Positions 1 through 7,624 of a DNA stretch of 64,000 bases are shown in pieces. Location of the stretch: IMG/VR virus record IMGVR_UViG_3300010938_000951, positions 62,001-126,000 of that record. One strand, written 5' to 3'. How positions within the stretch are numbered: position 1 is the stretch's first letter; the number at the start of each line of letters is the position of its first letter. Under the pieces are notes generated by a model. That model was given only the letters and a program-made list of their open reading frames with translations. It ran no database searches and was not told the DNA's origin. This DNA is from a virus. The position numbers and the translations under genes are program-made.

Positions 1-1
1 T

Positions 2-568
2 CCCTGGGGCCATGATATGGTTCCAGCCTCTTTACGAAGAGTAGTGAATCATTGTATTCAAGCTGGAGCATACAAGCCATTCCAAGGTTCAACGGTTGGT
101 CATTTCGCTGTCAAGGTTGATGACAATAGGTTCCTTACTTCTATGCGTAAGACTAATTTCAATCAGCTAGAAGAGTTAGCGCTGGTTCATGCTAATGGCG
201 ACAATGAGGTTTGGAGTCAGGGAGGGAAGCCCTCTGTAGGAGGACAATCACAACGTATCGTCTTTCGAGAGCATCCTGGCATGGATTGTATTGTTCATTT
301 CCATTGTCCCCCTAAACCAGGAGCGAAGCTTTCTATCAGAGACCAGGCACCCTACGAATGTGGTAGCCATGAGTGTGGCAAAAATACAAGCAATGGTCTT
401 CGAGAAGAAGCAGAAGGTATCAAATGTGTCTATTTAGACAATCATGGCCCCAACATTGTCTTCAATCGAAACATCGACCCCGAAAGAGTAATTAAGTTTA
501 TCGAAGAGAATTTCGACCTAACTAAGTCCACTGACGGAGTAGATAGGACAAAAATAACGGTAGTCTAA
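2..568 (+). CDS. class II aldolase/adducin-like protein, 5' end cut by window
   Basis: The frame is open to the window edge, so the protein is probably incomplete at its N-terminus; the first ATG is at 17 (183 residues from there). The segment around residues 27-40 (GHFAVKVDDNRFL) resembles the early strand of class II aldolases. A conserved His motif, CIVHFHCPP, at about 91-99 matches the metal-binding HxH of the family. Members cleave or epimerise sugar phosphates using Zn2+. The substrate cannot be told. The stop overlaps the ATG of the next gene. Family assignment rests on two motifs only. Confidence 0.55.
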   Translation, partial: PWGHDMVPASLRRVVNHCIQAGAYKPFQGSTVGHFAVKVDDNRFLTSMRKTNFNQLEELALVHANGDNEVWSQGGKPSVGGQSQRIVFREHPGMDCIVHFHCPPKPGAKLSIRDQAPYECGSHECGKNTSNGLREEAEGIKCVYLDNHGPNIVFNRNIDPERVIKFIEENFDLTKSTDGVDRTKITVV

Positions 569-891
569 TGTTTGTTCACTATAAAGGCAAGGTAGTCAAC
601 GCAGACTCTATTGAGTGGATAGACTACTCCAATTTTGCCAAATTGGGATACATTAGGGTCTATTGTGAAGGCCAAGTGGGCCAAGTTGTAGAAGGTCCTG
701 AAGCTTTCAATATACTAATGCGGCTGTGCCCAGAAGCATTAGAGGGCGAAAATGTCAAATATAAACGCGGGGCTTGGGCTGTTCATAATTTAATTGGGCA
801 CCCCTTGATGCAGATTTTATCATGGTTAGGTTTCACGAGGTTGGGGTTAAAAATTCATGATGCAACCGTCCCCAATCCTATTACTAAGTAG
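568..891 (+). CDS. conserved phage-type hypothetical protein (107 aa)
   Basis: Starts at the ATG that overlaps the previous stop. The C-terminal part, residues about 72-102, holds a WAVHNLIGHPLMQ segment and an IHDATVP segment, an arrangement I have seen in phage hypothetical proteins. The N-terminal half is a separate small beta-rich stretch. No catalytic residues are evident. Function unknown. Confidence 0.7.
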   Translation: MFVHYKGKVVNADSIEWIDYSNFAKLGYIRVYCEGQVGQVVEGPEAFNILMRLCPEALEGENVKYKRGAWAVHNLIGHPLMQILSWLGFTRLGLKIHDATVPNPITK

Positions 892-904
892 ATAAGTAAA
901 GTAA

Positions 905-1444
905 ATGGGAACTAAACTAGAGATTGAACGTAAATTCTTGGTCAAATTTCCGACAGACTGGTCAGCACTCGCTGAGCTTTTTGACGGTATAGTAGATGTT
1001 AAACGCATCTCGCAAACATATTTAAAGCCGGAGCCAGGGGAGCAAGCTGGTCGTGTTAGGAAAACGGTGGAGGGATTAACTGGTGAAACTGAAACTGTAT
1101 ACCACCACAATCAAAAGAAACCAACGGGCGATACTGGAGTGCATGAGGAAACCGAATCTGAAATTAGTGAGAAGGAGTATAACAGCGCACTCAAGAGAGC
1201 AAACCCTGATAAATGCGCTGTTGAAAAAACCAGATTCGTCTTCAAATGGCACGATCAAATTTTTGAGCTTGACTTATTCAAAGGGCATCTCAAGGGGCTG
1301 GCTATATTGGAGATTGAGCTAAACGATAAAGATGATACCGTTGAATTACCTCCCTTCTTAAAAGTTATTAAAGAAGTAACTAAGGATAAAAAATATACAA
1401 ATTTTAGTTTAGCCGATAAAAAACTAAAAGAAAGATGCAAGTGA
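905..1444 (+). CDS. CYTH-domain phosphohydrolase
   Basis: The N-terminus carries the family signature ExExK (EIERK, residues 6-10) followed by FLV. Later charged strands alternate in the way expected of the CYTH tunnel fold (several K/R and E residues, for example around 40-60 and 85-110). CYTH enzymes act on triphosphate substrates: thiamine triphosphate, polyphosphate, or ATP in class IV adenylate cyclases. At 179 residues it is close to the usual single-domain length. Which substrate it uses cannot be read from sequence; inorganic triphosphatase activity is the commonest in bacteria. Confidence 0.8.
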   Translation: MGTKLEIERKFLVKFPTDWSALAELFDGIVDVKRISQTYLKPEPGEQAGRVRKTVEGLTGETETVYHHNQKKPTGDTGVHEETESEISEKEYNSALKRANPDKCAVEKTRFVFKWHDQIFELDLFKGHLKGLAILEIELNDKDDTVELPPFLKVIKEVTKDKKYTNFSLADKKLKERCK

Positions 1445-1447
1445 CAC

Positions 1448-1672
1448 ATGGATAAACTAAAAGATATCTCGGCAAAAATCACCGAAGCTTTGGACAAAAT
1501 TCTCCCAGACGAAATGCGTTGTGCATTTGTTTTAATTGATTTAAAGGAGAAAGAAGTTTCAACTGTATCTAATATGTCTGATGAGAGCACCATTAGTCTT
1601 TTAGAGCAAGCAGCCGCCGCCATGAAAAATCCAGAAGAAACAGATAATTCAGACGAATTCAAAATTAATTAA
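1448..1672 (+). CDS. hypothetical protein (74 aa)
   Basis: Small acidic protein starting 3 nt after the CYTH stop, probably co-transcribed with it. Residues 1-25 look helical and the C-terminus is rich in Glu, Asp and Asn. Not recognised. Confidence 0.6.
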   Translation: MDKLKDISAKITEALDKILPDEMRCAFVLIDLKEKEVSTVSNMSDESTISLLEQAAAAMKNPEETDNSDEFKIN

Positions 1673-1679
1673 ACATACG

Positions 1680-1703
1680 AATAATCGGGTATATATGATA
1701 CGC
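1680..1703 (+). promoter_or_regulatory. putative phage promoter for the Cys/Ser tRNAs
   Basis: AATAAT followed 4 nt later by TATATATGATACGC. The TATATA box lies about 18 nt upstream of the tRNA-Cys 5' end. The same pattern precedes other tRNA groups at 3383, 14048, 14566, 17586, 61756 and 62815. No -35 box is visible. Confidence 0.55.
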
Positions 1704-1712
1704 CGATATTAA

Positions 1713-1788
1713 GTCGCAGTACCCAATCGGATAAGGGAGCTGTCTGCAAAACAGCCATTAGCAAGTTCGACTCTTGCCTGCGACTCCA
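1713..1788 (+). tRNA. tRNA-Cys (GCA)
   Basis: The acceptor stem pairs GTCGCAG with CTGCGAC. The anticodon stem is CTGT/ACAG with GCA in the loop. The T-arm is GCAAG-TTCGACT-CTTGC. Discriminator T, CCA encoded. Confidence 0.93.
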
Positions 1789-1798
1789 CACCTAATAC

Positions 1799-1888
1799 GG
1801 AAGGGTGCGTGAGTGGCTGAAACGGCTACCCTGGAAAGGTAGTGATCTCGCAAGGGGTCCGAGGGTTCGAATCCCTCCTCTTCCGCCA
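1799..1888 (+). tRNA. tRNA-Ser (GGA)
   Basis: Type II tRNA with acceptor GGAAGGG/CTCTTCC and anticodon stem CTACC/GGTAG enclosing GGA. It has a long variable arm, a GAGGG-TTCGAAT-CCCTC T-arm, and encoded CCA. Confidence 0.94.
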
Positions 1889-1898
1889 AATATAATAT

Positions 1899-1988
1899 GG
1901 AAACTTGGCCGAGCGGTTTAAGGCGCTAGTCTTGAAAACTAGAGATCCTGAAAGGGGTCCGGGGGTTCGAATCCCTCAGTTTCCGCCA
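1899..1988 (+). tRNA. tRNA-Ser (TGA)
   Basis: Acceptor GGAAACT/AGTTTCC, anticodon stem CTAGT/ACTAG enclosing TGA, a long variable arm and encoded CCA. It follows the previous tRNA-Ser by 10 nt. Confidence 0.94.
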
Positions 1989-2002
1989 AAGGGTAATAAT
2001 TA

Positions 2003-2221
2003 ATGTGTTATTTATGTTTACAAGATTTTGAATTTGAATTACCAATAAATCCAGACCTAGAGCAAAAGAAGAAGAGACTTTTGAAAGTCAAGTCTTTATT
2101 AGCTTTGGCCTCTCAAATGCAAATGGTTGAAGAAACCATGGATGTCAGTGAGCGCACCTTATGTGAAGATAAGGTCGAGGATCTAAAGGAAGAACAGTAT
2201 AGATTAAGTCGAGAATTTTAA
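2003..2221 (+). CDS. hypothetical protein (72 aa)
   Basis: Starts 14 nt after a tRNA CCA end, with a weak GGGTAAT upstream. An N-terminal CYLC pair is followed by a long charged helix (about residues 20-70, rich in K/E/L) that may form a coiled coil. Not recognised. Confidence 0.6.
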   Translation: MCYLCLQDFEFELPINPDLEQKKKRLLKVKSLLALASQMQMVEETMDVSERTLCEDKVEDLKEEQYRLSREF

Positions 2222-2234
2222 TTTAGGTAAGACA

Positions 2235-2480
2235 ATGGAAAATCCAGCGACCTGGACGCCACTTCATCATGAGCTTCATAAAGCTGCATATCATACTACT
2301 GATGCAGCTTCTGCTATTTTAGGGGTACTACGTAGTCACGATTACTATGTATCTTTAGATCAAGTACAAGCAGTTATCAATCGTCATAACGAACAACTTC
2401 AATTACACATATGTGGCCATTCGTTACCAGCAATGATAGTGAATGAGCTAGCTAAGGATGAGAATAGATGGCATCAGTAA
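2235..2480 (+). CDS. hypothetical protein (81 aa)
   Basis: Preceded by an AGGTAAG ribosome-binding site. His-rich N-terminal half and a helical middle. The 3' end overlaps the ADP-ribosylglycohydrolase start by 13 nt, suggesting translational coupling. Not recognised. Confidence 0.6.
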   Translation: MENPATWTPLHHELHKAAYHTTDAASAILGVLRSHDYYVSLDQVQAVINRHNEQLQLHICGHSLPAMIVNELAKDENRWHQ

Positions 2481-3397
2481 AAATTGCAACATTGGTTGGC
2501 TGTGCCGTTGGTGATGCTTTAGGTAATCCCTTTGAAATGTGGCACGTCTCAAAGAAGGGACTACAAGAATGGGATGGACAATTCAAAGCAGGCGGAACGT
2601 TTTGGGTTGGAGAAGCTGGCCAGTATACTGATGATACTCTTATGAGTTTAGCTTTGGCTGGCTCTTTGCTTGAGAAACAAGGTTTTGATAAGGAGCATGT
2701 TGCTGCTCAATATTTAGCCTGGATGGAGTCTGGCAATACCAGAGGTATTGGTGGTACCACACAACGAGCTTTAACAAGACTTAAAATGGGCGCTACAGTT
2801 GAAGAGGCTGGGGTGACTCATCAAGAAGATGGAAAGCCTACTGGTGGCAATGGAACCGCTATGAGAGCATCTCCAATTGGTTTATGGTTTCGTAAAGATC
2901 CAGAAAAATTGATTGAAGTTGCAATGGCAGATGCCTCAATTACCCACAATTCTTTTGAACCCAAGATGGGTTCTGTGGCGGTTGCATTAGGAACAGCATT
3001 AATTGCTAATGGATTAGATGATAGAATTGAAGTAGTTAGAACAGTTGCAGATATTGTTTCAGATTCTATTGTAAAAGATAAATTACTATTAGCCCTAAAG
3101 CACCTAGAAAATGGAACTAATAATTTCGAGGCCCTTGCCGAGATCGGCGTCAATGGCTATGTTCCAGAGACAGTAGGCGCCGCTTTTTATTGTTTAGGAG
3201 CGGGCGATAACTACAGAGATACTGTAGTGTTAGCTGTTAAGGCAGGTGGAGATACTGATACTACTGCGGCAATTGCTGGCGCGATGGCTGGAACTTTATA
3301 TGGACTAGAGGGTATTCCTTCAGAATATAAAGATAAAGTGGAGAATTTCGAATTATTGCAATCATTGACCGATGAACTTGTCAATAATGAGATATAA
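2468..3397 (+). CDS. ADP-ribosylglycohydrolase (ARH/DraG family), copy 1
   Basis: Family enzymes remove ADP-ribose from proteins or nucleic acids using two Mg2+ ions. Visible signatures are GCAVGDALG at 11-19, the metal motif YTDDT at 53-57, a GNGTAMRA segment in the middle, and the C-terminal metal motif GGDTDTT at 260-266. The length of 309 residues is normal, and all metal-binding motifs are present, so it should be active. A paralogue lies at 37370-38287 with the same motifs. Together with NADAR, macrodomain and PARP genes in this window it suggests active handling of ADP-ribosylated targets; those targets are not known. Confidence 0.93.
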   Translation: MASVKIATLVGCAVGDALGNPFEMWHVSKKGLQEWDGQFKAGGTFWVGEAGQYTDDTLMSLALAGSLLEKQGFDKEHVAAQYLAWMESGNTRGIGGTTQRALTRLKMGATVEEAGVTHQEDGKPTGGNGTAMRASPIGLWFRKDPEKLIEVAMADASITHNSFEPKMGSVAVALGTALIANGLDDRIEVVRTVADIVSDSIVKDKLLLALKHLENGTNNFEALAEIGVNGYVPETVGAAFYCLGAGDNYRDTVVLAVKAGGDTDTTAAIAGAMAGTLYGLEGIPSEYKDKVENFELLQSLTDELVNNEI

Positions 3398-3404
3398 TAA
3401 TACG
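3383..3404 (+). promoter_or_regulatory. putative phage promoter for Ser/Trp tRNAs
   Basis: AATAAT, 4 nt, then TATAATAATACG, overlapping the 3' end of the ADP-ribosylglycohydrolase gene. The box lies 14 nt before the tRNA-Ser(GCT) 5' end, matching the spacing at the other tRNA promoters. Confidence 0.5.
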
Positions 3405-3411
3405 TAACTAC

Positions 3412-3501
3412 GGAAGGTTGGTAGAGAGGCCGATTACGTCAGTTTGCTAAACTGAAGGGCTCGAAAGGGTCCCACAGGTTCGAATCCTGTACCTTCCGCC
3501 A
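3412..3501 (+). tRNA. tRNA-Ser (GCT)
   Basis: Acceptor GGAAGGT/ACCTTCC, anticodon stem TCAGT/ACTGA enclosing GCT, a long variable arm, and encoded CCA. It reads AGC/AGT. Confidence 0.93.
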
Positions 3502-3564
3502 CTAGGTTAGGTTGTTCCCCGACTTGGCTATACAATGCGAGAACGAAGTCTGAATAATAACCAT

Positions 3565-3652
3565 GGAAGATAAATCAGTCTGGGACTGAGGCTGCCTCGA
3601 AAGCAGATCGCCCGTTCATTCGGGTGGAGTTCGATTCTTCTATCTTCCGCCA
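3565..3652 (+). tRNA. tRNA-Ser (CGA)
   Basis: Acceptor GGAAGAT/ATCTTCC, CGA in a CTCGAAA loop, and a strong variable-arm hairpin (CCCG/CGGG). CCA is encoded. The anticodon stem has one G-A mismatch at its outer pair. With GGA, TGA and GCT it completes the serine set. Confidence 0.9.
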
Positions 3653-3653
3653 G

Positions 3654-3734
3654 ATGAGAAAAGATCAAATCTATACTTTTCTGCAAGTGATTGGTTTGAT
3701 AATTCTTATCGCCGCAATACATATCTATTGTTAA
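3654..3734 (+). CDS. 26-residue membrane peptide between two tRNAs
   Basis: An ATG one base after the CCA of tRNA-Ser(CGA) opens a 27-codon frame ending 2 nt before tRNA-Trp. The peptide has a charged N-terminus and one hydrophobic helix (VIGLIILIAAIHIYC). No ribosome-binding site is possible in the tRNA acceptor, so it would need a leaderless mRNA or be untranslated. The exact fit between the tRNAs is the main support. Confidence 0.35.
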   Translation: MRKDQIYTFLQVIGLIILIAAIHIYC

Positions 3735-3736
3735 AT

Positions 3737-3810
3737 AGGGGTATCGTCTAATGGTAAGACCGCCGCCTCCAAAACGGCCTATGTGGGTTCGATTCCTACT
3801 GCCCCTGCCA
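3737..3810 (+). tRNA. tRNA-Trp (CCA)
   Basis: AGGGGTA pairs with TGCCCCT, and the loop CTCCAAA holds the CCA anticodon. Sequence and discriminator G closely resemble bacterial tRNA-Trp. CCA is encoded. One mismatch closes the anticodon loop. Confidence 0.92.
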
Positions 3811-3816
3811 AACAAC

Positions 3817-3850
3817 AAAGCCCTGGCTTCTGAAAAGGAGTCGGGGCTTT
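3817..3850 (+). terminator. hairpin after the Ser/Trp tRNA cluster
   Basis: A 14-bp stem (AAAGCCCTGGCTTC with GGAGTCGGGGCTTT, three G-U pairs) closes a TGAAAA loop and ends in a short T run. It is probably a terminator or a 3' processing stop for the tRNA transcript. Confidence 0.65.
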
Positions 3851-3865
3851 AGCCTTTATAAGGCT

Positions 3866-4102
3866 ATGAAAAGAAGCGCAGCTATTTTGGAATGGAATCA
3901 AAAAACTAACAAAGAAGAGTGGCGTATTATTGACAATCCAACTATTGGTGATATTTATAGTCTTCGGCAAAAGGGCGCAATTATTATGCGCCAAATTATC
4001 GAGCGACATGGAAATGAAATTCATAAATATTGGGTAACTGACTCTGGAAAAATTGTTGTTCATCGTACTGACTATCTTCCTTGTAATTGCAAAGGACATT
4101 AA
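3866..4102 (+). CDS. hypothetical protein (78 aa)
   Basis: Begins 15 nt after the hairpin, with AAGG just upstream. Basic protein with a CNCKGH C-terminus. Not recognised; lies at the head of a run of small genes. Confidence 0.6.
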   Translation: MKRSAAILEWNQKTNKEEWRIIDNPTIGDIYSLRQKGAIIMRQIIERHGNEIHKYWVTDSGKIVVHRTDYLPCNCKGH

Positions 4103-4104
4103 TT

Positions 4105-4662
4105 ATGGATTTTAATGAGGGCATGGATTTTTTAAGCAATCTTTGTAAGGGCAAAGATTGGTTTTATGATATTGGTGTTGACCCGTATGGCCGCTATGTT
4201 GTTTATGTAAACTTCATGTGTCATGAAACGCTTCACAATATTCCTGATATGGTTGCCGGCAAGCAAGTGCTAGTTCATTTTGCTGCATCCAAAACGGCCA
4301 CCAGAGAGCAGTTCGTTGACACCCCTGCTCCGAAGTTTGATCTATCGCCCTCAGAATTTATTCAAAAGGCCAAGGAGGCGCAAGCCCAAGGCATTGATAT
4401 CGGTTTTGGGCAGATATTCGATGAATTGCCTGAAGGCAAGATGAGCGTCGAGGAACTAAGTCTTCGAGTTTTAGAAGACGAACTAGATTCTCTTGAAAAA
4501 ATTTGTGGAAGCAATTGTCTTCAGGATATTTTCTATGAGATTCAAGACGGACGGAATGCTGTAACAAACCATTCTCTTCGTTATCCAGAAGTTCGTGAAC
4601 GTTTAGAAAAACTATATACTAAATATGGTTTTGATGTAATTTATGAAAGTTTGGACGGCTGA
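4105..4662 (+). CDS. hypothetical protein (185 aa)
   Basis: The ATG at 4105 was chosen over an upstream TTG at 4087 because AAAGGA lies 8 nt before it. An N-terminal alpha/beta half is followed by an acidic helical C-terminal half (residues about 95-185). No known motif. Confidence 0.65.
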   Translation: MDFNEGMDFLSNLCKGKDWFYDIGVDPYGRYVVYVNFMCHETLHNIPDMVAGKQVLVHFAASKTATREQFVDTPAPKFDLSPSEFIQKAKEAQAQGIDIGFGQIFDELPEGKMSVEELSLRVLEDELDSLEKICGSNCLQDIFYEIQDGRNAVTNHSLRYPEVRERLEKLYTKYGFDVIYESLDG

Positions 4663-4663
4663 A

Positions 4664-4825
4664 ATGTCTGATTCAAATGATGTAGACAAAATGAAAAAAG
4701 CTCTAGAAGAAATTTGTAAATCTGTCGATGATGCTATGGGTGAGCTAAATATGCAAGGTAGAGCTTTGATGTCTTTTCGCTGGATTAAGAAGTTAGCTGA
4801 GCGAGGGCTTGGTAAAGATGAGTAA
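4664..4825 (+). CDS. hypothetical protein (53 aa)
   Basis: The start is the ATG directly after the previous stop; an earlier in-frame ATG at 4643 lies inside the upstream gene. Mostly helical and charged. Not recognised. Confidence 0.5.
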   Translation: MSDSNDVDKMKKALEEICKSVDDAMGELNMQGRALMSFRWIKKLAERGLGKDE

Positions 4826-5129
4826 ATCTCCTTATCCTCAAATTGATAAATTACGTCGTAAATTTGATTCCGACAAACCTCTTTCCCTAAGAGAAGCGGC
4901 ATGGGTTTGTTGGGCAGAGTTGGGTTCTTGCTGGACACCTATTTATCTTTTTGCCAATTGGTCAACTAAGAACGGCATTACTATAGATCAAAAATTTAAA
5001 TGGGCTGTCTGGAAAAGTTTGTTTCAAACTTTTATGGAAACTGAATATCCAAAAGTTCAAAATGATTATAGACTAATTGTAAAACTTCAAAAGATGGATA
5101 TTGATAAATTATTTGGCAAGCTAACATAA
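4818..5129 (+). CDS. hypothetical protein (103 aa)
   Basis: The ATG at 4818 overlaps the previous gene by 8 nt. Trp-rich segment at residues 25-65 (several W residues in AWVCWAELG and NWSTKNG regions). Its stop overlaps the next ATG. Not recognised. Confidence 0.6.
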   Translation: MSKSPYPQIDKLRRKFDSDKPLSLREAAWVCWAELGSCWTPIYLFANWSTKNGITIDQKFKWAVWKSLFQTFMETEYPKVQNDYRLIVKLQKMDIDKLFGKLT

Positions 5130-5602
5130 TGCATTTATCAAAAGCAACAGATGAGCAAATACTTCAGATGATTGAAGGTCATGGACCTATTGGTCCGGAT
5201 TGTCCCTTGACCTATCATGGGGTTATTGGTAATACATTTTATATTAACATTTATGCCAGCAAAGAAAACCCAACCCCAGGTCTTCCAGAAGTATTAGGAC
5301 ATTTAATTGATTATGATAAATTGGGTATCGAATTATATTATCATAGGCCACAGCCACCCAAAGAAGAACTAGAAATGCCACCTATTGAAATTGGTGGTTA
5401 TAGATTTGAATTCAACGTACGGTGTTTTCCTCATATTGCTATTGATCCAAATACTGACCCTCAATTTAAAACTCAGCCATGGTCAAAATATTTTCGTCGT
5501 CATGTGACTGGCAAAGGATATAGGGCTGATGTAGATTTACATACGGTGTGCGAAATTTTGCGGTATTGCGACAGGATGGCACGCCTTAAAATGTTTTGGT
5601 AA
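5129..5602 (+). CDS. member of a phage paralogue family ending in a 'LKMFW' tail
   Basis: The last 20 residues (a helix ending RYCDRMARLKMFW) match the ends of the proteins at 6478 (RYLHRLSNLTAFM), 10067 (LKKLKHMKAFW) and 22306 (VNKVNKLKAFL). A DPQFKTQPW segment at about 114-122 parallels DPRFKSYEP in the 6478 protein. The N-terminal part is beta-rich. Function unknown. The shared tail suggests a docking segment or a common fold. Confidence 0.7.
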   Translation: MHLSKATDEQILQMIEGHGPIGPDCPLTYHGVIGNTFYINIYASKENPTPGLPEVLGHLIDYDKLGIELYYHRPQPPKEELEMPPIEIGGYRFEFNVRCFPHIAIDPNTDPQFKTQPWSKYFRRHVTGKGYRADVDLHTVCEILRYCDRMARLKMFW

Positions 5603-5610
5603 GGTTTGCA

Positions 5611-5943
5611 ATGAGTAACGCTAAAAAAGCCATTAGAAAGTATTTTCGTGATGCTTGCTATAAGCGTGATGGGTTTCGTTGTGCTGTGTGTGGCATGAAG
5701 TCTTCTTTAGATAAAGCAGAAGAAGAACTGGATGCACATCATATTACAGATCGTAACCTGATGCCGAATGGTGGTTATGTTAAAGAAAATGGAATTTCTT
5801 TATGTCCAGAATGTCATCAAAAAGCCGAAGTTTACCATTCAACTGGTACCGCAGTAGAAGGATATTCTCCGGACGATCTTTATAAAAAAATCAATTCTAG
5901 TTATGAAAAGGCAGTTGAGGCTAGTAAGAAATTGAGTTCCTGA
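5611..5943 (+). CDS. HNH endonuclease
   Basis: A CxxC pair (CAVCGM), DAHHI with the catalytic His, an N in GISLC, and a second CxxC (CPECH) form a zinc-supported HNH site at about residues 25-75. 110 residues from the ATG at 5611; the upstream TTG lacks an RBS. It may be a free-standing homing nuclease or a host-DNA nuclease. Two further HNH genes lie at 24153 and 43641. Confidence 0.85.
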   Translation: MSNAKKAIRKYFRDACYKRDGFRCAVCGMKSSLDKAEEELDAHHITDRNLMPNGGYVKENGISLCPECHQKAEVYHSTGTAVEGYSPDDLYKKINSSYEKAVEASKKLSS

Positions 5944-6071
5944 TATATGTTATAATGAGGTCTTTCTTCTAATAAGATCACATATAAACATTAACCTACA
6001 GTCCATATAGGAGGTATTCGATTTCTTGAAATTACTTTAACGCTATAACTTTTCATAATATGGAGTTGATC

Positions 6072-6431
6072 ATGACTCTTGACGAATTTGAATCTCTGAA
6101 CACACTTGAAACATCAACCTCAGAAGAGAAGGATGACGAATTCAGTATCCCTCTCGATATCTCAGATATCATCAGTATTTGCAAAGACTTTAATAGTCTC
6201 GGTTGGCAAATTCAAAATCAAGTGGAGAATATACTAGAAGTCGGCGTAGAAGAAGCTATTAGAAGCGGTAATGTCAAGAAGGAATCCTTACCTAGGATTA
6301 AATTTTTCTTACGAAAGATTTGTGGAAATGCCTACTTTGGTGATGCCGTAAGTCAAGCACAAGACTGCATTAGATTAATTCAGGACTATGAAGAGGCACA
6401 TCAAATAAGACATGTCTCTAATTTTAACTAA
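6072..6431 (+). CDS. acidic hypothetical protein (119 aa)
   Basis: The start at 6072 has GGAG 7 nt upstream; an ATG at 6060 overlaps that site. The N-terminal 30 residues are acidic and probably disordered, and the rest is helical. It is followed by a strong terminator, so it ends a transcription unit. The 128 bases upstream hold a TATAAT at 5951 but no good -35. Not recognised. Confidence 0.6.
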   Translation: MTLDEFESLNTLETSTSEEKDDEFSIPLDISDIISICKDFNSLGWQIQNQVENILEVGVEEAIRSGNVKKESLPRIKFFLRKICGNAYFGDAVSQAQDCIRLIQDYEEAHQIRHVSNFN

Positions 6432-6444
6432 CAACTCTTAACAT

Positions 6445-6473
6445 ATCGGGGGCTTAACGGCCCCCGATTTATT
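6445..6473 (+). terminator. intrinsic terminator
   Basis: ATCGGGGGC pairs with GCCCCCGAT around a TTAACG loop, followed by TTATTT. The next gene starts only 5 nt later. Confidence 0.85.
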
Positions 6474-6477
6474 TACT

Positions 6478-6897
6478 ATGGATTCAGTATTTGATAAAGA
6501 AGAGTACGCTAAGAATATTTATGTAATTAAACATAAACTTGGCGAATTGAAACCATGTCCAGGCCGTGGTGATCGTTGGGAATATTCTGTCGGTAATTTC
6601 AACGTTGTCATATTTGCATATGATATTGGCGATGTGCCACCGAATCAGATGGATTCTATTCTTAGATTTGAAAAGGTAGATGTAGTATTAAATGAAAGTA
6701 CTAAAGATGGGACTATTTCAAGTGTCTCTCTTAGGGATGATCCTAGATTTAAAAGCTACGAACCTATTCAATATAATGTGATTGAATCTCCAGGCGGACG
6801 ACTCAATTTGAGTAATGGAAACGGTATGCCTATTCTTTATCTGTGTGAACTTATTCGTTATCTTCATCGTCTATCAAATTTAACTGCGTTTATGTGA
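6478..6897 (+). CDS. paralogue-family protein with 'LTAFM' tail (139 aa)
   Basis: Shares a DPRFKSYEPI segment (about 85-94) and a C-terminal helix ending RYLHRLSNLTAFM with the proteins at 5129 and 22306. No ribosome-binding site: the ATG sits in TTATTTACTATG right after a terminator. The same 12 bases precede the gene at 25038. Function unknown. Confidence 0.65.
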   Translation: MDSVFDKEEYAKNIYVIKHKLGELKPCPGRGDRWEYSVGNFNVVIFAYDIGDVPPNQMDSILRFEKVDVVLNESTKDGTISSVSLRDDPRFKSYEPIQYNVIESPGGRLNLSNGNGMPILYLCELIRYLHRLSNLTAFM

Positions 6898-6904
6898 GGA
6901 AGCT

Positions 6905-7096
6905 ATGGATATCTTGGATAATGAAAAGATATATCTAATGATTAAGGACTATTCTATCAATGATGTATTGTCTTCTTTGCATCAAGCAATTGATAGACGA
7001 ATCAATGAATTAGTTGATTTGAATGATGGGCATTCAGATACAACTAAGGAATTAAGTGTAGCCGCTCATCACTTGAGCCTCTTTTTGCGAACATGA
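6905..7096 (+). CDS. hypothetical protein (63 aa)
   Basis: Preceded by GTGAGGAAGCT. Helical throughout, with a His-rich C-terminus. Overlaps the hydroxylase gene start by 4 nt. Not recognised. Confidence 0.55.
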   Translation: MDILDNEKIYLMIKDYSINDVLSSLHQAIDRRINELVDLNDGHSDTTKELSVAAHHLSLFLRT

Positions 7097-7593
7097 TTGC
7101 AGTTTTAATTACGGCTATAATTTCTTTTTTCGTTTCTAGTCTATTTGGCTATATAGTGCATCGTTCACTACATCAGCCTTGGACTGGGCGCCTCAATCAA
7201 AAACATATGACGCATCATCTAATTCTGTATCCACCATCTGATTATGTGTCAGATAAATATAAGCATGCAGGAAAAGATAATACTGTCATTACTTTTACGA
7301 TTGCCGCTTTGCCACTGATAGCGACTCCTATTATTCTAGGAATTTTAGGAATATTACCCTTATCATTGGTATTAACTGTTTTAATTGTTATGGGTATTAT
7401 GGGATTTACTCATAATTATATTCATGACGCTTTCCATATTAAAAATCATTTTCTAGGCCGAATTCCAGGACTTAGGAATATCTTTGCATACTGGAACCGA
7501 TTGCATTATCTACACCACGTTGATATGCAAAAAAACTTTGGGATTTTCTTATTCCATTGGGATCACGTCTTCAAAACATTTTGGAAGAACTAA
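7093..7593 (+). CDS. membrane diiron hydroxylase (fatty acid hydroxylase/carotene hydroxylase-like)
   Basis: Four histidine boxes typical of the superfamily are visible: HRSLH near residue 23, HMTHH near 38, HNYIHDAFH near 111, and HYLHH near 139. Hydrophobic segments at about 3-20, 59-80 and 84-105 would place it in a membrane. Such enzymes insert oxygen into lipids, sterols or carotenoids using a diiron centre and electrons from a ferredoxin-type donor. At 166 residues it is compact, like bacterial carotene hydroxylases. A ferredoxin gene follows 31 nt downstream and could be its donor (inference). Confidence 0.82.
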   Translation: MIAVLITAIISFFVSSLFGYIVHRSLHQPWTGRLNQKHMTHHLILYPPSDYVSDKYKHAGKDNTVITFTIAALPLIATPIILGILGILPLSLVLTVLIVMGIMGFTHNYIHDAFHIKNHFLGRIPGLRNIFAYWNRLHYLHHVDMQKNFGIFLFHWDHVFKTFWKN

Positions 7594-7624
7594 CATTTAG
7601 CTGTGGTAGGAAGGAGTAGTAATT

